A stretch of 32,947 nucleotides of DNA from Neobacillus jeddahensis (GTDB taxonomy: Bacteria > Bacillota > Bacilli > Bacillales > Cytobacillaceae), in NCBI RefSeq assembly GCF_000612625.1, contig NZ_CCAS010000044.1, positions 1-32,947 of the forward strand. The letters run 5' to 3'. Under the pieces are notes generated by a model that had not been told where the DNA came from, did no database searches, and saw nothing but the letters and a program-made list of their open reading frames with translations. Positions 26,740 through 32,947 of this stretch are shown piece after piece; the first letter of the stretch is position 1; each line of letters starts with the position of its first letter. A program made the position numbers and the translations under genes.

Positions 26740-27282
26740 TCAATGTAAGCTATGAAAAGGGTATAGTGAAAATACGGCTTTTCCAGAAATAGCTTGTATC
26801 GAAAAGGTTCGAACATTAGGGTCGCGGCTGTCTAAGCTTTCCCCAGCGGAACGATTATCCCCCACAACAAAAACTTCTCCTCCTGGCACGATTACTTCAG
26901 GGACATCAACGGACTCACCTCTTGTATAGTTTTCCTTGAGAGGCTGACCATTCACGGAGATGATTCCATTCGTAATGATAACTTTATCATTAGGCATGCC
27001 GATAATCCGTTTGATAATATTGTAGCCATGAGGGTCCTTTATAACCACAATGTCCCCTCTTTTCGGGGTGAAAAAGATCTTATTGACAAATAAAACACTC
27101 TTATTTTCTATCGTGGGATTCATGGAGTGCCCATTAATGATCTCGATTCCGATGGCAAAGCGAAAGATGAAAAATAATAGGATGATTATAATCGTGAATG
27201 GAATCCATCCAACAATGGATTTTGAACTTCTTTGACTTTTTACGTGTTCATTTACTATTTGGTCCGGTACATATACTCTCAT
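26740..27282 (-). CDS. Type I signal peptidase (SipS-like, Ser-Lys dyad)
   Basis: A 180-residue membrane-anchored peptidase. One helix spans about 22-48. The catalytic Ser53 lies in NGHSMNPT and the general base Lys91 in IIKRIIGMPND; the late box GDNRSAGESLDSRDP is present. The Ser-Lys dyad marks it as the bacterial (P) type, not the ER/SipW type, which has His. It cleaves Sec signal peptides at the outer face of the membrane. The ATG follows ACGAGGT. Its stop lies 3 bases from repeat copy 8. Being the last gene after three secreted-protein genes, it may be dedicated to processing them. Confidence 0.9.
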   Translation of the reverse strand: MRVYVPDQIVNEHVKSQRSSKSIVGWIPFTIIIILLFFIFRFAIGIEIINGHSMNPTIENKSVLFVNKIFFTPKRGDIVVIKDPHGYNIIKRIIGMPNDKVIITNGIISVNGQPLKENYTRGESVDVPEVIVPGGEVFVVGDNRSAGESLDSRDPNVRTFSIQAISGKAVFSLYPFHSLH

Positions 27283-27309
27283 CTCGTTATTTACCTCGTT
27301 TTAGATTTT

Positions 27310-27765
27310 TTATTTTCCCTTTGATTTAATTTTTTCTAATTCCTTTATGGTCTTTTGAATTTCCTTGTCCATTTCTGCAGAAATTATTTGTTTTTCCTCA
27401 GCATTATTGTCCAATTTCATATCCTCGATCAGTTGATTAGCGTATTCCTGTAAGGCAGTTATTCTTTTCTGCTTCTCTACCTCCGTATATTGCTCCAATT
27501 GTTGCGCAGATTGATCTAATTCCGATTGCAGTTCTTCCTTTAAACGCGCCTTTTGTTGTTCTTTTTCGGTCATAATTGCGTTTTCAATGGAACGTATCGA
27601 TTCATTCCCTTTGTTGGTAAACCAATTGGATAAAAGGGAAGGAATGTCTTGATCAGCAAAGGCCACCCCGATATTCCCTACAATTGTGCCACTTAAAAGC
27701 AGAACTCCAATCAGAAACTTCAAGCTAAAATGATGCTTTTTTTTAAATTTTTCTTTCCTGGTCAT
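27310..27765 (-). CDS. Secreted coiled-coil protein, NW(Y/F) family, member C
   Basis: A 151-residue protein. A basic N-terminus and hydrophobic core end at AFA-DQ, a good signal peptidase I site near residue 37. The mature chain opens DQDIPSLLSNWFTNKGNES, matching the other two members, and continues as an almost unbroken charged helix rich in Glu, Lys and Gln (residues 60-151), probably a coiled coil. The ATG follows GGAGGG. It lies 28 bases before the signal peptidase gene and follows a strong stem-loop. No known family is recognised. Function unknown; a structural or surface role is possible. Confidence 0.7.
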   Translation of the reverse strand: MTRKEKFKKKHHFSLKFLIGVLLLSGTIVGNIGVAFADQDIPSLLSNWFTNKGNESIRSIENAIMTEKEQQKARLKEELQSELDQSAQQLEQYTEVEKQKRITALQEYANQLIEDMKLDNNAEEKQIISAEMDKEIQKTIKELEKIKSKGK

Positions 27766-27790
27766 TTTAAACGCCCTCCATATTTTTAAA

Positions 27791-27824
27791 AATCTATCAG
27801 AGCTATGATTAGCTCTGATAGATT
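27791..27824 (-). terminator. 14-bp stem-loop with T run after secreted-protein gene B
   Basis: AATCTATCAGAGCT (27791-27804) pairs perfectly with 27811-27824 over a 6-base loop. In the leftward transcript it is followed by T5 (TTTTTAAAA). It sits 15 bases after gene B, so it probably stops most transcripts, letting fewer reach gene C and the signal peptidase. Confidence 0.8.
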
Positions 27825-27838
27825 CACGTTTTTATGAA

Positions 27839-28603
27839 TTAGATTCCTTTTACAACATTGTCAAGTTCTGTTTTTGCTGCACTTTCTAATTCATCTGCTT
27901 TATTTTGAATGAGTGTTTTTTGAGCATCGACTAACTCTTGAGCTTTATTAGTAATTAATGTACGAAGCTCTCCAATTTTGGCATCGATTGCATTATTGAT
28001 TTCTTGAGTCGTTGCTTGTGTTTCACCAGCTAATTGAACAGTTAAATCATGTTTGGCATTTGTAATCGCAGTTTCAAGTTCGCCTTTAGCTTTGGTCTGG
28101 GCAGCTGTTAACTGAGTGTTTACACTTGTTATGGCAGCATCACCCTTATCCTTTGCTAATTTAGTTAATTCGTCATTTGCGTAATTTTGCGCTACAACCC
28201 CCGCTTGATTAATTACAGAGTTTGCAAAAGCAGAGATGTCATCGAACTGAGCTGCCATTCCATTGGAAAGTGTGGCCTTTTTAGCGGTTACTTGATCAAT
28301 ATACTTACTTTTTGCTGCATTAATCTCTGAAGTGCTTGCTGTAACTTGAGCGTCTCTTTCACCATTGATTTGGTTTGTCACATTACCTTTTACACCATTA
28401 TATTCGGCTTGAAGGGCCCCAACTTTGCCAGCCACATGGTTCACAACTCCATTTTGGATTGTTACAGCTGATCTCCCAAATTGACCATTATACCAATTCT
28501 GTAATTGTGTCCCTGCATCTGTAGCTGCAAACGCTGCTCCCACGCCAGATAATAGTCCCACTGTTACAACACCTGTTACGATTTTTGTTTTGATTGATTT
28601 CAT
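27839..28603 (-). CDS. Secreted helical protein, NW(Y/F) family, member B
   Basis: A 254-residue protein. The signal peptide (MKSIKTKIVTGVVTVGLLSG) ends AFA-AT. The mature start ATDAGTQLQNWYNGQFGRSA shares the family motif. The rest is predicted helical, rich in Ala, Thr, Gln and Asn, with low charge and a repeating amphipathic pattern (KAKGELETAITNAKHDL, AKIGELRTLITNKAQEL), and ends in a hydrophobic GI. A TTG at 28624 is in frame but lies in the ribosome binding site (AAAGGATGG), so ATG 28603 is used. With its own terminator it is likely the most expressed member. No family is recognised; a fibre- or matrix-forming or lipid-binding role is possible. Confidence 0.7.
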   Translation of the reverse strand: MKSIKTKIVTGVVTVGLLSGVGAAFAATDAGTQLQNWYNGQFGRSAVTIQNGVVNHVAGKVGALQAEYNGVKGNVTNQINGERDAQVTASTSEINAAKSKYIDQVTAKKATLSNGMAAQFDDISAFANSVINQAGVVAQNYANDELTKLAKDKGDAAITSVNTQLTAAQTKAKGELETAITNAKHDLTVQLAGETQATTQEINNAIDAKIGELRTLITNKAQELVDAQKTLIQNKADELESAAKTELDNVVKGI

Positions 28604-28676
28604 GATAAGATTCCATCCTTTCAAATTTGGGTTTATTTTTATTAAAGAACTCTGTCATTAGACAGGCTCAGTTTCA

Positions 28677-29129
28677 TTACTCTTCACCATCTAATAAATC
28701 TACTAGAATAGCTTCTGTATCCTGTGTTACCTGATTTACTTCTCTCTGTTTTACTTGTTCCTTATAAAGTTCCATATCCTGCTGATTTTGTTGTGCAAGC
28801 TTTTCCTTTGACACTTGCAGCTGCTGGATATACTGTTGATTATGTTCTTTCATTTTTACCTCTGAATCGGCAGTTATTTTCGATTGAAAATCCTTTAATT
28901 GATTCTCAGTAGTTTTTGCAGCGATTTGAATATCACTCAAAAACTCTTCTACTGGAGAATCAATCTCTAGCATTACTTCTTCTTCTATTTTGTTACTACT
29001 CTCTAAAAAGGCCTGATCATACCAATTAGAAATTGCTTCGCCTGCATCTGAAAAAGCATATGTAGTTCCCATACCTAATAACATAATGAGGAATAGAAGA
29101 CCTGCTACGATTCTCTTAATTTTCACCAC
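28677..29129 (-). CDS. Secreted helical protein, NW(Y/F) family, member A
   Basis: A 150-residue protein, first of the operon. The signal peptide ends TYAFS, cut probably after Ala25 or Ser27, and the mature start SDAGEAISNWYDQAFLESS matches members B and C. Residues 60-140 form a long charged helix rich in Gln, Glu and Lys (NQQYIQQLQVSKEKLAQQNQ), a likely coiled coil, with an acidic end (DLLDGEE). The start is GTG at 29129 or the adjacent GTG at 29126, behind AGAGGGAGG. Neighbouring direct repeats at 29156-29190 may be regulatory. Function unknown. Confidence 0.68.
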   Translation of the reverse strand: MVKIKRIVAGLLFLIMLLGMGTTYAFSDAGEAISNWYDQAFLESSNKIEEEVMLEIDSPVEEFLSDIQIAAKTTENQLKDFQSKITADSEVKMKEHNQQYIQQLQVSKEKLAQQNQQDMELYKEQVKQREVNQVTQDTEAILVDLLDGEE

Positions 29130-29155
29130 CCTCCCTCTTTATTTCACTGTCGGTT

Positions 29156-29190
29156 GTTCGTTATATTGAACCGATGAGTTCATTATATTG
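29156..29190. promoter_or_regulatory. Two direct repeats upstream of the secreted-protein operon
   Basis: GTTCGTTATATTG (29156-29168) and GTTCATTATATTG (29178-29190) are 22 bases apart, two helix turns. The region is upstream of gene A. A related inverted copy, CATTATAATGAAC, occurs near 29318-29330. They could be sites of a response regulator; there is no further evidence. Confidence 0.4.
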
Positions 29191-29333
29191 TATCGATATA
29201 TAGAAATAAAACCGCTAATTTCCCTGAATTTTGGCAAAATAACGAAATAAAGTAATAATTCCACCAATTTACTCCAATTATCTCACTATTTTGTTCTTTA
29301 TAAAATATTCATCGACACATTATAATGAACACT

Positions 29334-29421
29334 GAGCCATGGGGAGCCATGGGGACGTTTCTCCCGGCACAAATGACAATCTATTTTTGAAAAAAAGCCG
29401 CCAGAACCGTCCCCTTGGCAC
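29334..29421. repeat. Interspersed palindromic repeat, copy 9 (full, left end duplicated)
   Basis: Left half GAGCCATGGGGACG with the outer GAGCCATGGG present twice in tandem; right half CCGCCAGAACCGTCCCC. Leftward, the right half is followed by T7. The spacer shares ATCTATTTTTG with copy 3. Confidence 0.88.
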
Positions 29422-29528
29422 TTTTTGATTTCTTTTGTATAAAGGCAAGGAGCTTGGATAATTTAATATAGTATGCAATGAACCTGCAGCGACTAGTTGA
29501 GCACAAGAATGGTACATTGTAAGCCAAG

Positions 29529-29572
29529 CTGCCTGTTACATGGATATAGGTGGCTTTTCACCGGTTAGGCAG
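29529..29572 (+). promoter_or_regulatory. Leader hairpin overlapping the ribosome binding site of the 29584 gene
   Basis: CTGCCT (29529-29534) can pair with AGGCAG (29567-29572), enclosing a GGTG/CACC stem (29549-29552 with 29559-29562). The AGGAGG site begins at 29571, so the fold would partly hide it. Seen by eye; not a recognised riboswitch. Confidence 0.35.
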
Positions 29573-29583
29573 GAGGAGTTAGC

Positions 29584-30156
29584 ATGTCAGGAAAACAGTA
29601 CTGGAATGAAATAAACAAGGCGAGCGAGAAGGTTACTTCGTTAATGCATTCTTATTGGCATCAATATTCTGACTGGGGAAACTGGCAGTTTTGGGTCATC
29701 CTAGTCTGCTTGCTTGCTCCATTGATTGTGCTTTTGATTAAGCTTGACCGAAGGAGAACCCTTGAAATTCTTTTCTTTGGCTATACAGTACATATGTTAT
29801 GGACATATACAGATCTCTCACTTATAAGACAAGGTTTTATAGACCATTACTACTTCGTATTGCCATTCTTACCACAAGGTTTAGGATTAACAGCATCCCT
29901 ACTACCTGTTTCATTTATGTTTGTATACCAATACTGCACCAAACATGATAAGAATTTTCTTGTATGGGCCTCGGGATTAAGTGCTGTATTTTCCTTTGGT
30001 TTTGCACCCATTGAGAAGGTGATAGGACTCGTTTCCTTGGCAAAGGGACTAACAATTGTTCATATGCTTTTTATAGATATTTTCATCGCAATGATTGCTT
30101 ATGGGATGACAAGGTTCTTTGTGAAATTTTATACAACAAAACAGCAGGAGCCATAG
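29584..30156 (+). CDS. CBO0543-like integral membrane protein
   Basis: A 190-residue protein with about five helices (residues 37-52, 60-75, 87-115, 125-142 and 150-178) and a conserved-looking HMLWTYTDLSLIRQGFIDHYYF segment of the type seen in CBO0543-family proteins in Firmicutes, whose function is unknown. The ATG has AGGAGGAG seven bases upstream. The final residues (QEP) and the TAG stop are encoded by repeat copy 10 (GAGCCATAG), so the original tail is gone or shorter. It is alone on this strand, with no neighbour implying a role. Confidence 0.7.
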   Translation: MSGKQYWNEINKASEKVTSLMHSYWHQYSDWGNWQFWVILVCLLAPLIVLLIKLDRRRTLEILFFGYTVHMLWTYTDLSLIRQGFIDHYYFVLPFLPQGLGLTASLLPVSFMFVYQYCTKHDKNFLVWASGLSAVFSFGFAPIEKVIGLVSLAKGLTIVHMLFIDIFIAMIAYGMTRFFVKFYTTKQQEP

Positions 30157-30254
30157 GGACGGTTCTTCTGGCTCAAATTTGTTCTGACTACGGAGTAAAA
30201 AGAACCACCAGAACCGTCCCCCTGGCCACCTGGCCACCCCTGGCACCCCTGGCC
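30148..30254. repeat. Interspersed palindromic repeat, copy 10 (full, with tail repeats)
   Basis: The left half (GAGCCATAGGGACGGTTC) supplies the stop of the upstream gene. The spacer contains CTACGGAGTAAAAA, akin to copies 5 and 6. The tail has CCTGGCCA twice (30221-30236) and then two more TGGC units to 30254. Confidence 0.9.
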
Positions 30255-30344
30255 AAATCGAGCATTCCTTTGAAGAGGAGTGCTTTTTATTTTGCTAAGA
30301 GCAATTAAATCAATAATAAAATATTAAAACAAAGAAATAATTTA

Positions 30345-30373
30345 TTGTAATTCGATAAATTTTATCTTATAAT
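30345..30373 (+). promoter_or_regulatory. Promoter of the DUF2975/Xre pair
   Basis: TTGTAA (30345-30350) and a perfect TATAAT (30368-30373) are separated by 17 bases, 32 bases before the start codon. Confidence 0.7.
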
Positions 30374-30405
30374 CAATTTGACGAAAATTTTGTGAGGTGC
30401 TTTTT

Positions 30406-30882
30406 ATGAAACGAGGGTCAACACTCTTTTTAAAGATAGCGGTTATTCTGATGGGAACTCCTGTTCTCGCTTTATGTATATTTGGCCTGCCTTGGTTAGC
30501 ACATCATCCATTCAATCCAGATTATGACCATATACTATATCCGATTTTAATCGGTGTGTATCTGGCAGTGATACCGTTTTTCGTTGCATTGTATCAGGCT
30601 TTTAAACTGTTAAGCTATATCGACAAGAACCAAGCTTTCTCGGAATGGTCTGTTACAGCGCTAAAGAAGATCAAATTCTGCGCCCTAACGATCAGTGGTT
30701 TGTTTATGGTCATTTTGCCATTTATTTATCTCGTCGCAGAACTTGACGATGCACCCGGCCTCCTCATCATCGGCATGGTCCCTATCTTTGCTTCCATCGT
30801 CATTGCAGTCTTCGCTGCCGTTCTTCAACGACTTTTACAAGAAGCAATTGATATAAAATCAGAAAATGACTTAATCGTTTGA
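30406..30882 (+). CDS. DUF2975 membrane protein (YoaS-like)
   Basis: A 158-residue protein with four helices (about 7-29, 45-66, 90-113, 120-145), as in DUF2975 proteins, whose function is unknown. A GTG at 30397 lies within the GAGGTG ribosome binding site, so the ATG at 30406 is used. The TGA stop overlaps the GAGGTG of the next gene, and the two are co-expressed. In B. subtilis the same pairing with an Xre-type regulator is found (yoaS and yozG). A role in membrane stress or in holding the regulator is only a suggestion. Confidence 0.8.
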   Translation: MKRGSTLFLKIAVILMGTPVLALCIFGLPWLAHHPFNPDYDHILYPILIGVYLAVIPFFVALYQAFKLLSYIDKNQAFSEWSVTALKKIKFCALTISGLFMVILPFIYLVAELDDAPGLLIIGMVPIFASIVIAVFAAVLQRLLQEAIDIKSENDLIV

Positions 30883-30892
30883 GGTGATCACA

Positions 30893-31111
30893 ATGGCCAT
30901 GATAATCAACATAGATGTGATGCTAGCGAAAAGGAAAATGAGCGTAACCGAACTTTCAGAGCGGGTTGGAATCACGATGGCAAACCTTTCGATCCTGAAA
31001 AATGGAAAGGCAAAAGCGATCCGCTTATCCACTTTAGAGGCCATCTGTAAGGCTTTAGACTGCCAACCTGGAGATATTTTAGAATACAAACGGGACAAAG
31101 ACACCAACTAA
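30893..31111 (+). CDS. Xre-family helix-turn-helix regulator (YozG-like)
   Basis: A 72-residue protein that is almost entirely a Cro/C1 helix-turn-helix: MSVTELSERVGITMANLSIL (helices 2-3, about 16-35) and LSTLEAICKALDCQPGDILE near the end, a pattern typical of this subfamily. A GTG at 30884 lies in the ribosome binding site, which also overlaps the upstream stop; ATG 30893 is chosen. It follows the DUF2975 gene by 10 bases and probably controls the pair. Confidence 0.85.
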   Translation: MAMIINIDVMLAKRKMSVTELSERVGITMANLSILKNGKAKAIRLSTLEAICKALDCQPGDILEYKRDKDTN

Positions 31112-31200
31112 GCAAGACATCAAATGGGCCCCTGCTCTTCTCGAAAGGTATGGACCAGTCCATTTTTATAAAAAGGAAGATGACCAAGGAGGGATTCAAA

Positions 31201-31584
31201 TTGATAAAAAATATGAGCCTGATCACGGATAAAATAAACGATTTTTCATTCCAAAATATAGAGTTTATAGATAAATTCTTTTTGAACTTTCAAAATAGGT
31301 CCTTTGAAGATCATTGTTTTCTCGACATAGATTTTTTGATTAAGGATCACGACAAACAATATATTGCCGGCTTTCGCTTCCACAACCCTAATAGTATCGA
31401 TTTTGAAAGTGGCGGGATCTATCATCAACTGTCAATCGGGATTTATGATATCAGCGATCGAGGTTGGGAAAACAAGAAGTATGAAGTAATAGACTACGAG
31501 GATGATACCTTACACTTTTATTGTACCGACATTGAAGTTATTTCTTTAAGTGAAACTCACTATAAAATGAAGTCCTATTTGTAA
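31201..31584 (+). CDS. Hypothetical protein, soluble, unknown family
   Basis: A 127-residue acidic protein without membrane helix or signal peptide. It alternates helix and strand (NDFSFQNIEFIDKFFLNF, FLDIDFLIKDHDKQYIAGFR, DTLHFYCTDIEVISLSE). ATG codons further upstream are in frame, but the best ribosome binding site, AAGGAGGG (31186-31193), points to the TTG at 31201. I recognise no family; the size and make-up recall small immunity-type or DUF proteins, without further support. The AT-rich composition contrasts with the ABC genes that follow. Confidence 0.6.
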   Translation: MIKNMSLITDKINDFSFQNIEFIDKFFLNFQNRSFEDHCFLDIDFLIKDHDKQYIAGFRFHNPNSIDFESGGIYHQLSIGIYDISDRGWENKKYEVIDYEDDTLHFYCTDIEVISLSETHYKMKSYL

Positions 31585-31634
31585 GGCTTTAGAGTGCCTG
31601 CCATTTCCAAATCTATCATTAAAGGAGAATATGT

Positions 31635-32567
31635 ATGAATAGCGAACCTATCATCAGCTTAAGTCATGTGACCAAACGAATTGGCCGGACGACCCTCATC
31701 GATGATCTGACATTTGACGTACCACAAGGCGAAATTTTCGGCTTCCTTGGTCCAAATGGGGCCGGTAAAACCACCACCATCCGCATGATTGTCGGATTAA
31801 TGTCGATTACCAAGGGGCAGATTTTGATTAAGGGGAAAAATATCAAAACCGAATTTGAGCAAGCGATCCGCCACGTCGGTGCCATCGTGGAAAGTCCAGA
31901 AATGTACAAGTATCTGAGTGGGTACCATAACCTCGTTCACTACGCCCGCATGGTGCCAGGGGTAACCAAGGAACGAATTGATGAAGTGGTGGCGCTGGTC
32001 AAGCTGGAAACCCGCATCCATGACAAAGTCAAAAAGTACTCGCTCGGCATGCGCCAGCGTCTCGGAGTCGCCCAGGCACTGCTACATCGGCCATCCCTGC
32101 TCATTCTCGATGAGCCAACGAACGGTCTTGACCCGGCGGGGATTCGCGAGCTACGTGATTATTTGCGGCATTTGACCCGTACAGAAGGTACCACCGTTAT
32201 TGTCTCCAGCCATCTGTTGTCCGAGATGGAGCTCATGTGCGACCGCGTCGCCATCCTCCAGCAAGGCAAGTTGGTCAATGTCATGCCGGTACAGCATTTT
32301 ACCCGGGGGAACGACAAAGTTCAAACATATCAAATCCAAGCACAACCACCGGAACAGGCTTTGGTGACGCTGAGGAAGATGGCTGCGGTCCAGGAGGCCA
32401 AACTGACTCCGGAGGGAATCATCGAGATCGCAACCGAGCGGGAATGCATCCCGGATATTCTGTTAGGGCTGATGCAGAACGATATTCGCCTCTATGGTGT
32501 CCAAATGGTTAGCCAGTCTCTAGAGGATCGATTCTTGGAAATAACAGGAGGTGGCCAAATTGGTTAA
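31635..32567 (+). CDS. ABC-2 exporter ATPase, bacitracin-resistance type (BcrA-like)
   Basis: A 310-residue ATPase. Walker A GPNGAGKTT (39-47), signature SLGMRQRLG, Walker B LLILDEPTNGLDPAG and switch VSSHLLSEM are all present, followed by a C-terminal extension of about 85 residues typical of BcrA-type and related drug or lantibiotic exporters. It drives the permease encoded next, whose start overlaps its end by eight bases. The ATG follows AAAGGAG. From about 31900 the DNA is markedly more GC-rich than the rest of the window, which suggests a different origin. Confidence 0.88.
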   Translation: MNSEPIISLSHVTKRIGRTTLIDDLTFDVPQGEIFGFLGPNGAGKTTTIRMIVGLMSITKGQILIKGKNIKTEFEQAIRHVGAIVESPEMYKYLSGYHNLVHYARMVPGVTKERIDEVVALVKLETRIHDKVKKYSLGMRQRLGVAQALLHRPSLLILDEPTNGLDPAGIRELRDYLRHLTRTEGTTVIVSSHLLSEMELMCDRVAILQQGKLVNVMPVQHFTRGNDKVQTYQIQAQPPEQALVTLRKMAAVQEAKLTPEGIIEIATERECIPDILLGLMQNDIRLYGVQMVSQSLEDRFLEITGGGQIG

Positions 32568-32947
32568 TCTAGTACTCAATGAAAACATGAAGATATACCG
32601 GCGGGTGCGAACGTGGATCCTCGTCGGACTGATGGCCGCTTTGGTACTTTTTGTCAACATCATCGAATGGCATTCCGATGGAAAAAAGGCGCAAGGTGAA
32701 GGCTGGCGGGCAGAACTGCAGCAGGAGACGAAGCAATATAGCGAAATTCTGAAGCAGCCCAAGCTGGGAGAAGAGGACCGAGCATTCTATCAGGAACAGC
32801 TTGCCGTCAACAACTATCACTTGAAGCATAATATTCGCTCGACAGACGGCACGTTGTGGGATGGCGTGAACGGTTCAGCCGGTCTGATGATTTTAATTAC
32901 CATTTTCACCATCATTATTGTCGGGGACAGTGTGGCGGGCGAATTTT
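32560..32947 (+). CDS. ABC-2 transporter permease, partial (cut by window end)
   Basis: The first 129 codons of a permease. It starts with TTG behind AGGAGGTGG (32546-32554) and overlaps the ATPase gene by eight bases. A membrane helix (WILVGLMAALVLFVNII, about 19-35) is followed by a large charged loop (about 40-100) and a second helix (GLMILITIFTIIIVGD). This is the N-terminal layout of ABC-2 permeases of the bacitracin or gliding-protein type. The remainder lies outside the window. Confidence 0.85.
   Translation, partial: MVNLVLNENMKIYRRVRTWILVGLMAALVLFVNIIEWHSDGKKAQGEGWRAELQQETKQYSEILKQPKLGEEDRAFYQEQLAVNNYHLKHNIRSTDGTLWDGVNGSAGLMILITIFTIIIVGDSVAGEF

Larger units (their letters stand above)
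29130..29583. other. Divergent intergenic region with direct repeats and repeat copy 9
   Basis: No gene is supported. It contains the promoter area of the leftward secreted-protein operon, two direct repeats (29156-29190), repeat copy 9 (29334-29421), and a structured leader before the gene at 29584. AT-rich DNA lies between about 29190 and 29330. Confidence 0.5.

Noticed and set aside
26740..27282. Signal peptidase as SipW (TasA system)
   Set aside because: It has the Ser53-Lys91 dyad of the bacterial type; SipW-type enzymes have His in place of Lys, and no TasA- or TapA-like protein is present.
29529..29572. Riboswitch upstream of the CBO0543-like gene
   Set aside because: A hairpin is possible but no known aptamer consensus is visible; reported only as a low-confidence leader structure.

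Overview
The window looks like chromosomal DNA of an endospore-former of the Bacillaceae (Bacillus or a close relative). The base composition is low to moderate GC, ribosome binding sites are strong AGGAGG types, TTG and GTG starts are common, promoters match sigma-A, candidate cre sites are present, and an frl operon, a LicR/licBCA-like PTS locus, a YtrA-type ABC operon and a DUF2975/Xre pair can be recognised. No RNA gene, CRISPR array, phage or transposase gene was found.

Layout. 1-1812: a small haem-copper-oxidase-like membrane protein, then a sigma-70-like factor followed by DUF1659 and DUF2922 genes. 1915-8009: a leftward fructosamine (Amadori product) operon, frlB-frlO-frlN-frlM-frlD-frlR, with a consensus promoter and a perfect palindrome at its head. 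8159-13648: a divergent beta-glucoside PTS locus, with a PRD/EIIA activator facing EIIB-EIIC-EIIA and a GH1 6-phospho-glycosidase that has Gln where the acid/base Glu should be. 13649-14313: non-coding DNA bounded by a 22-bp inverted repeat. 14314-22942: a leftward oligosaccharide locus with a GntR/LacI regulator, two tandem GH2 enzymes, a binding protein, two permeases and a small membrane protein. 23144-26276: a GntR(YtrA)-ATPase-permease-exported protein operon. 26740-29129: three secreted helical proteins sharing an N-terminal NW(Y/F) motif, followed by a type I signal peptidase. 29584-32947: a CBO0543-like membrane protein, a DUF2975/Xre pair, an unknown protein, and the start of a bacitracin-type ABC exporter cut by the window edge.

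How it fits together. Three sugar systems each have their own regulator. Two of them are ABC importers without an ATPase, so they probably share an MsmX-like ATPase encoded elsewhere. Both importers carry a perfect 14-bp stem-loop between the binding-protein gene and the first permease gene, and the secreted-protein locus has a similar one; this probably sets unequal expression within each operon.

A short interspersed palindromic repeat (core CCAGGGGGACGGTTCT and its inverted partner) occurs at ten places. At eight of them it touches or lies within about 15 bp of a gene's stop codon, and in three it overlaps or supplies the stop codon. Read out of the gene it can fold into an RNA hairpin, and in several copies leftward transcription then meets a T5-T8 run, so it can act as a terminator. 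The outer ends carry tandem duplications of 8, 9, 10 or 25 bp. The repeat family and the NW(Y/F) secreted-protein/signal-peptidase locus are the two most promising leads for undescribed biology.
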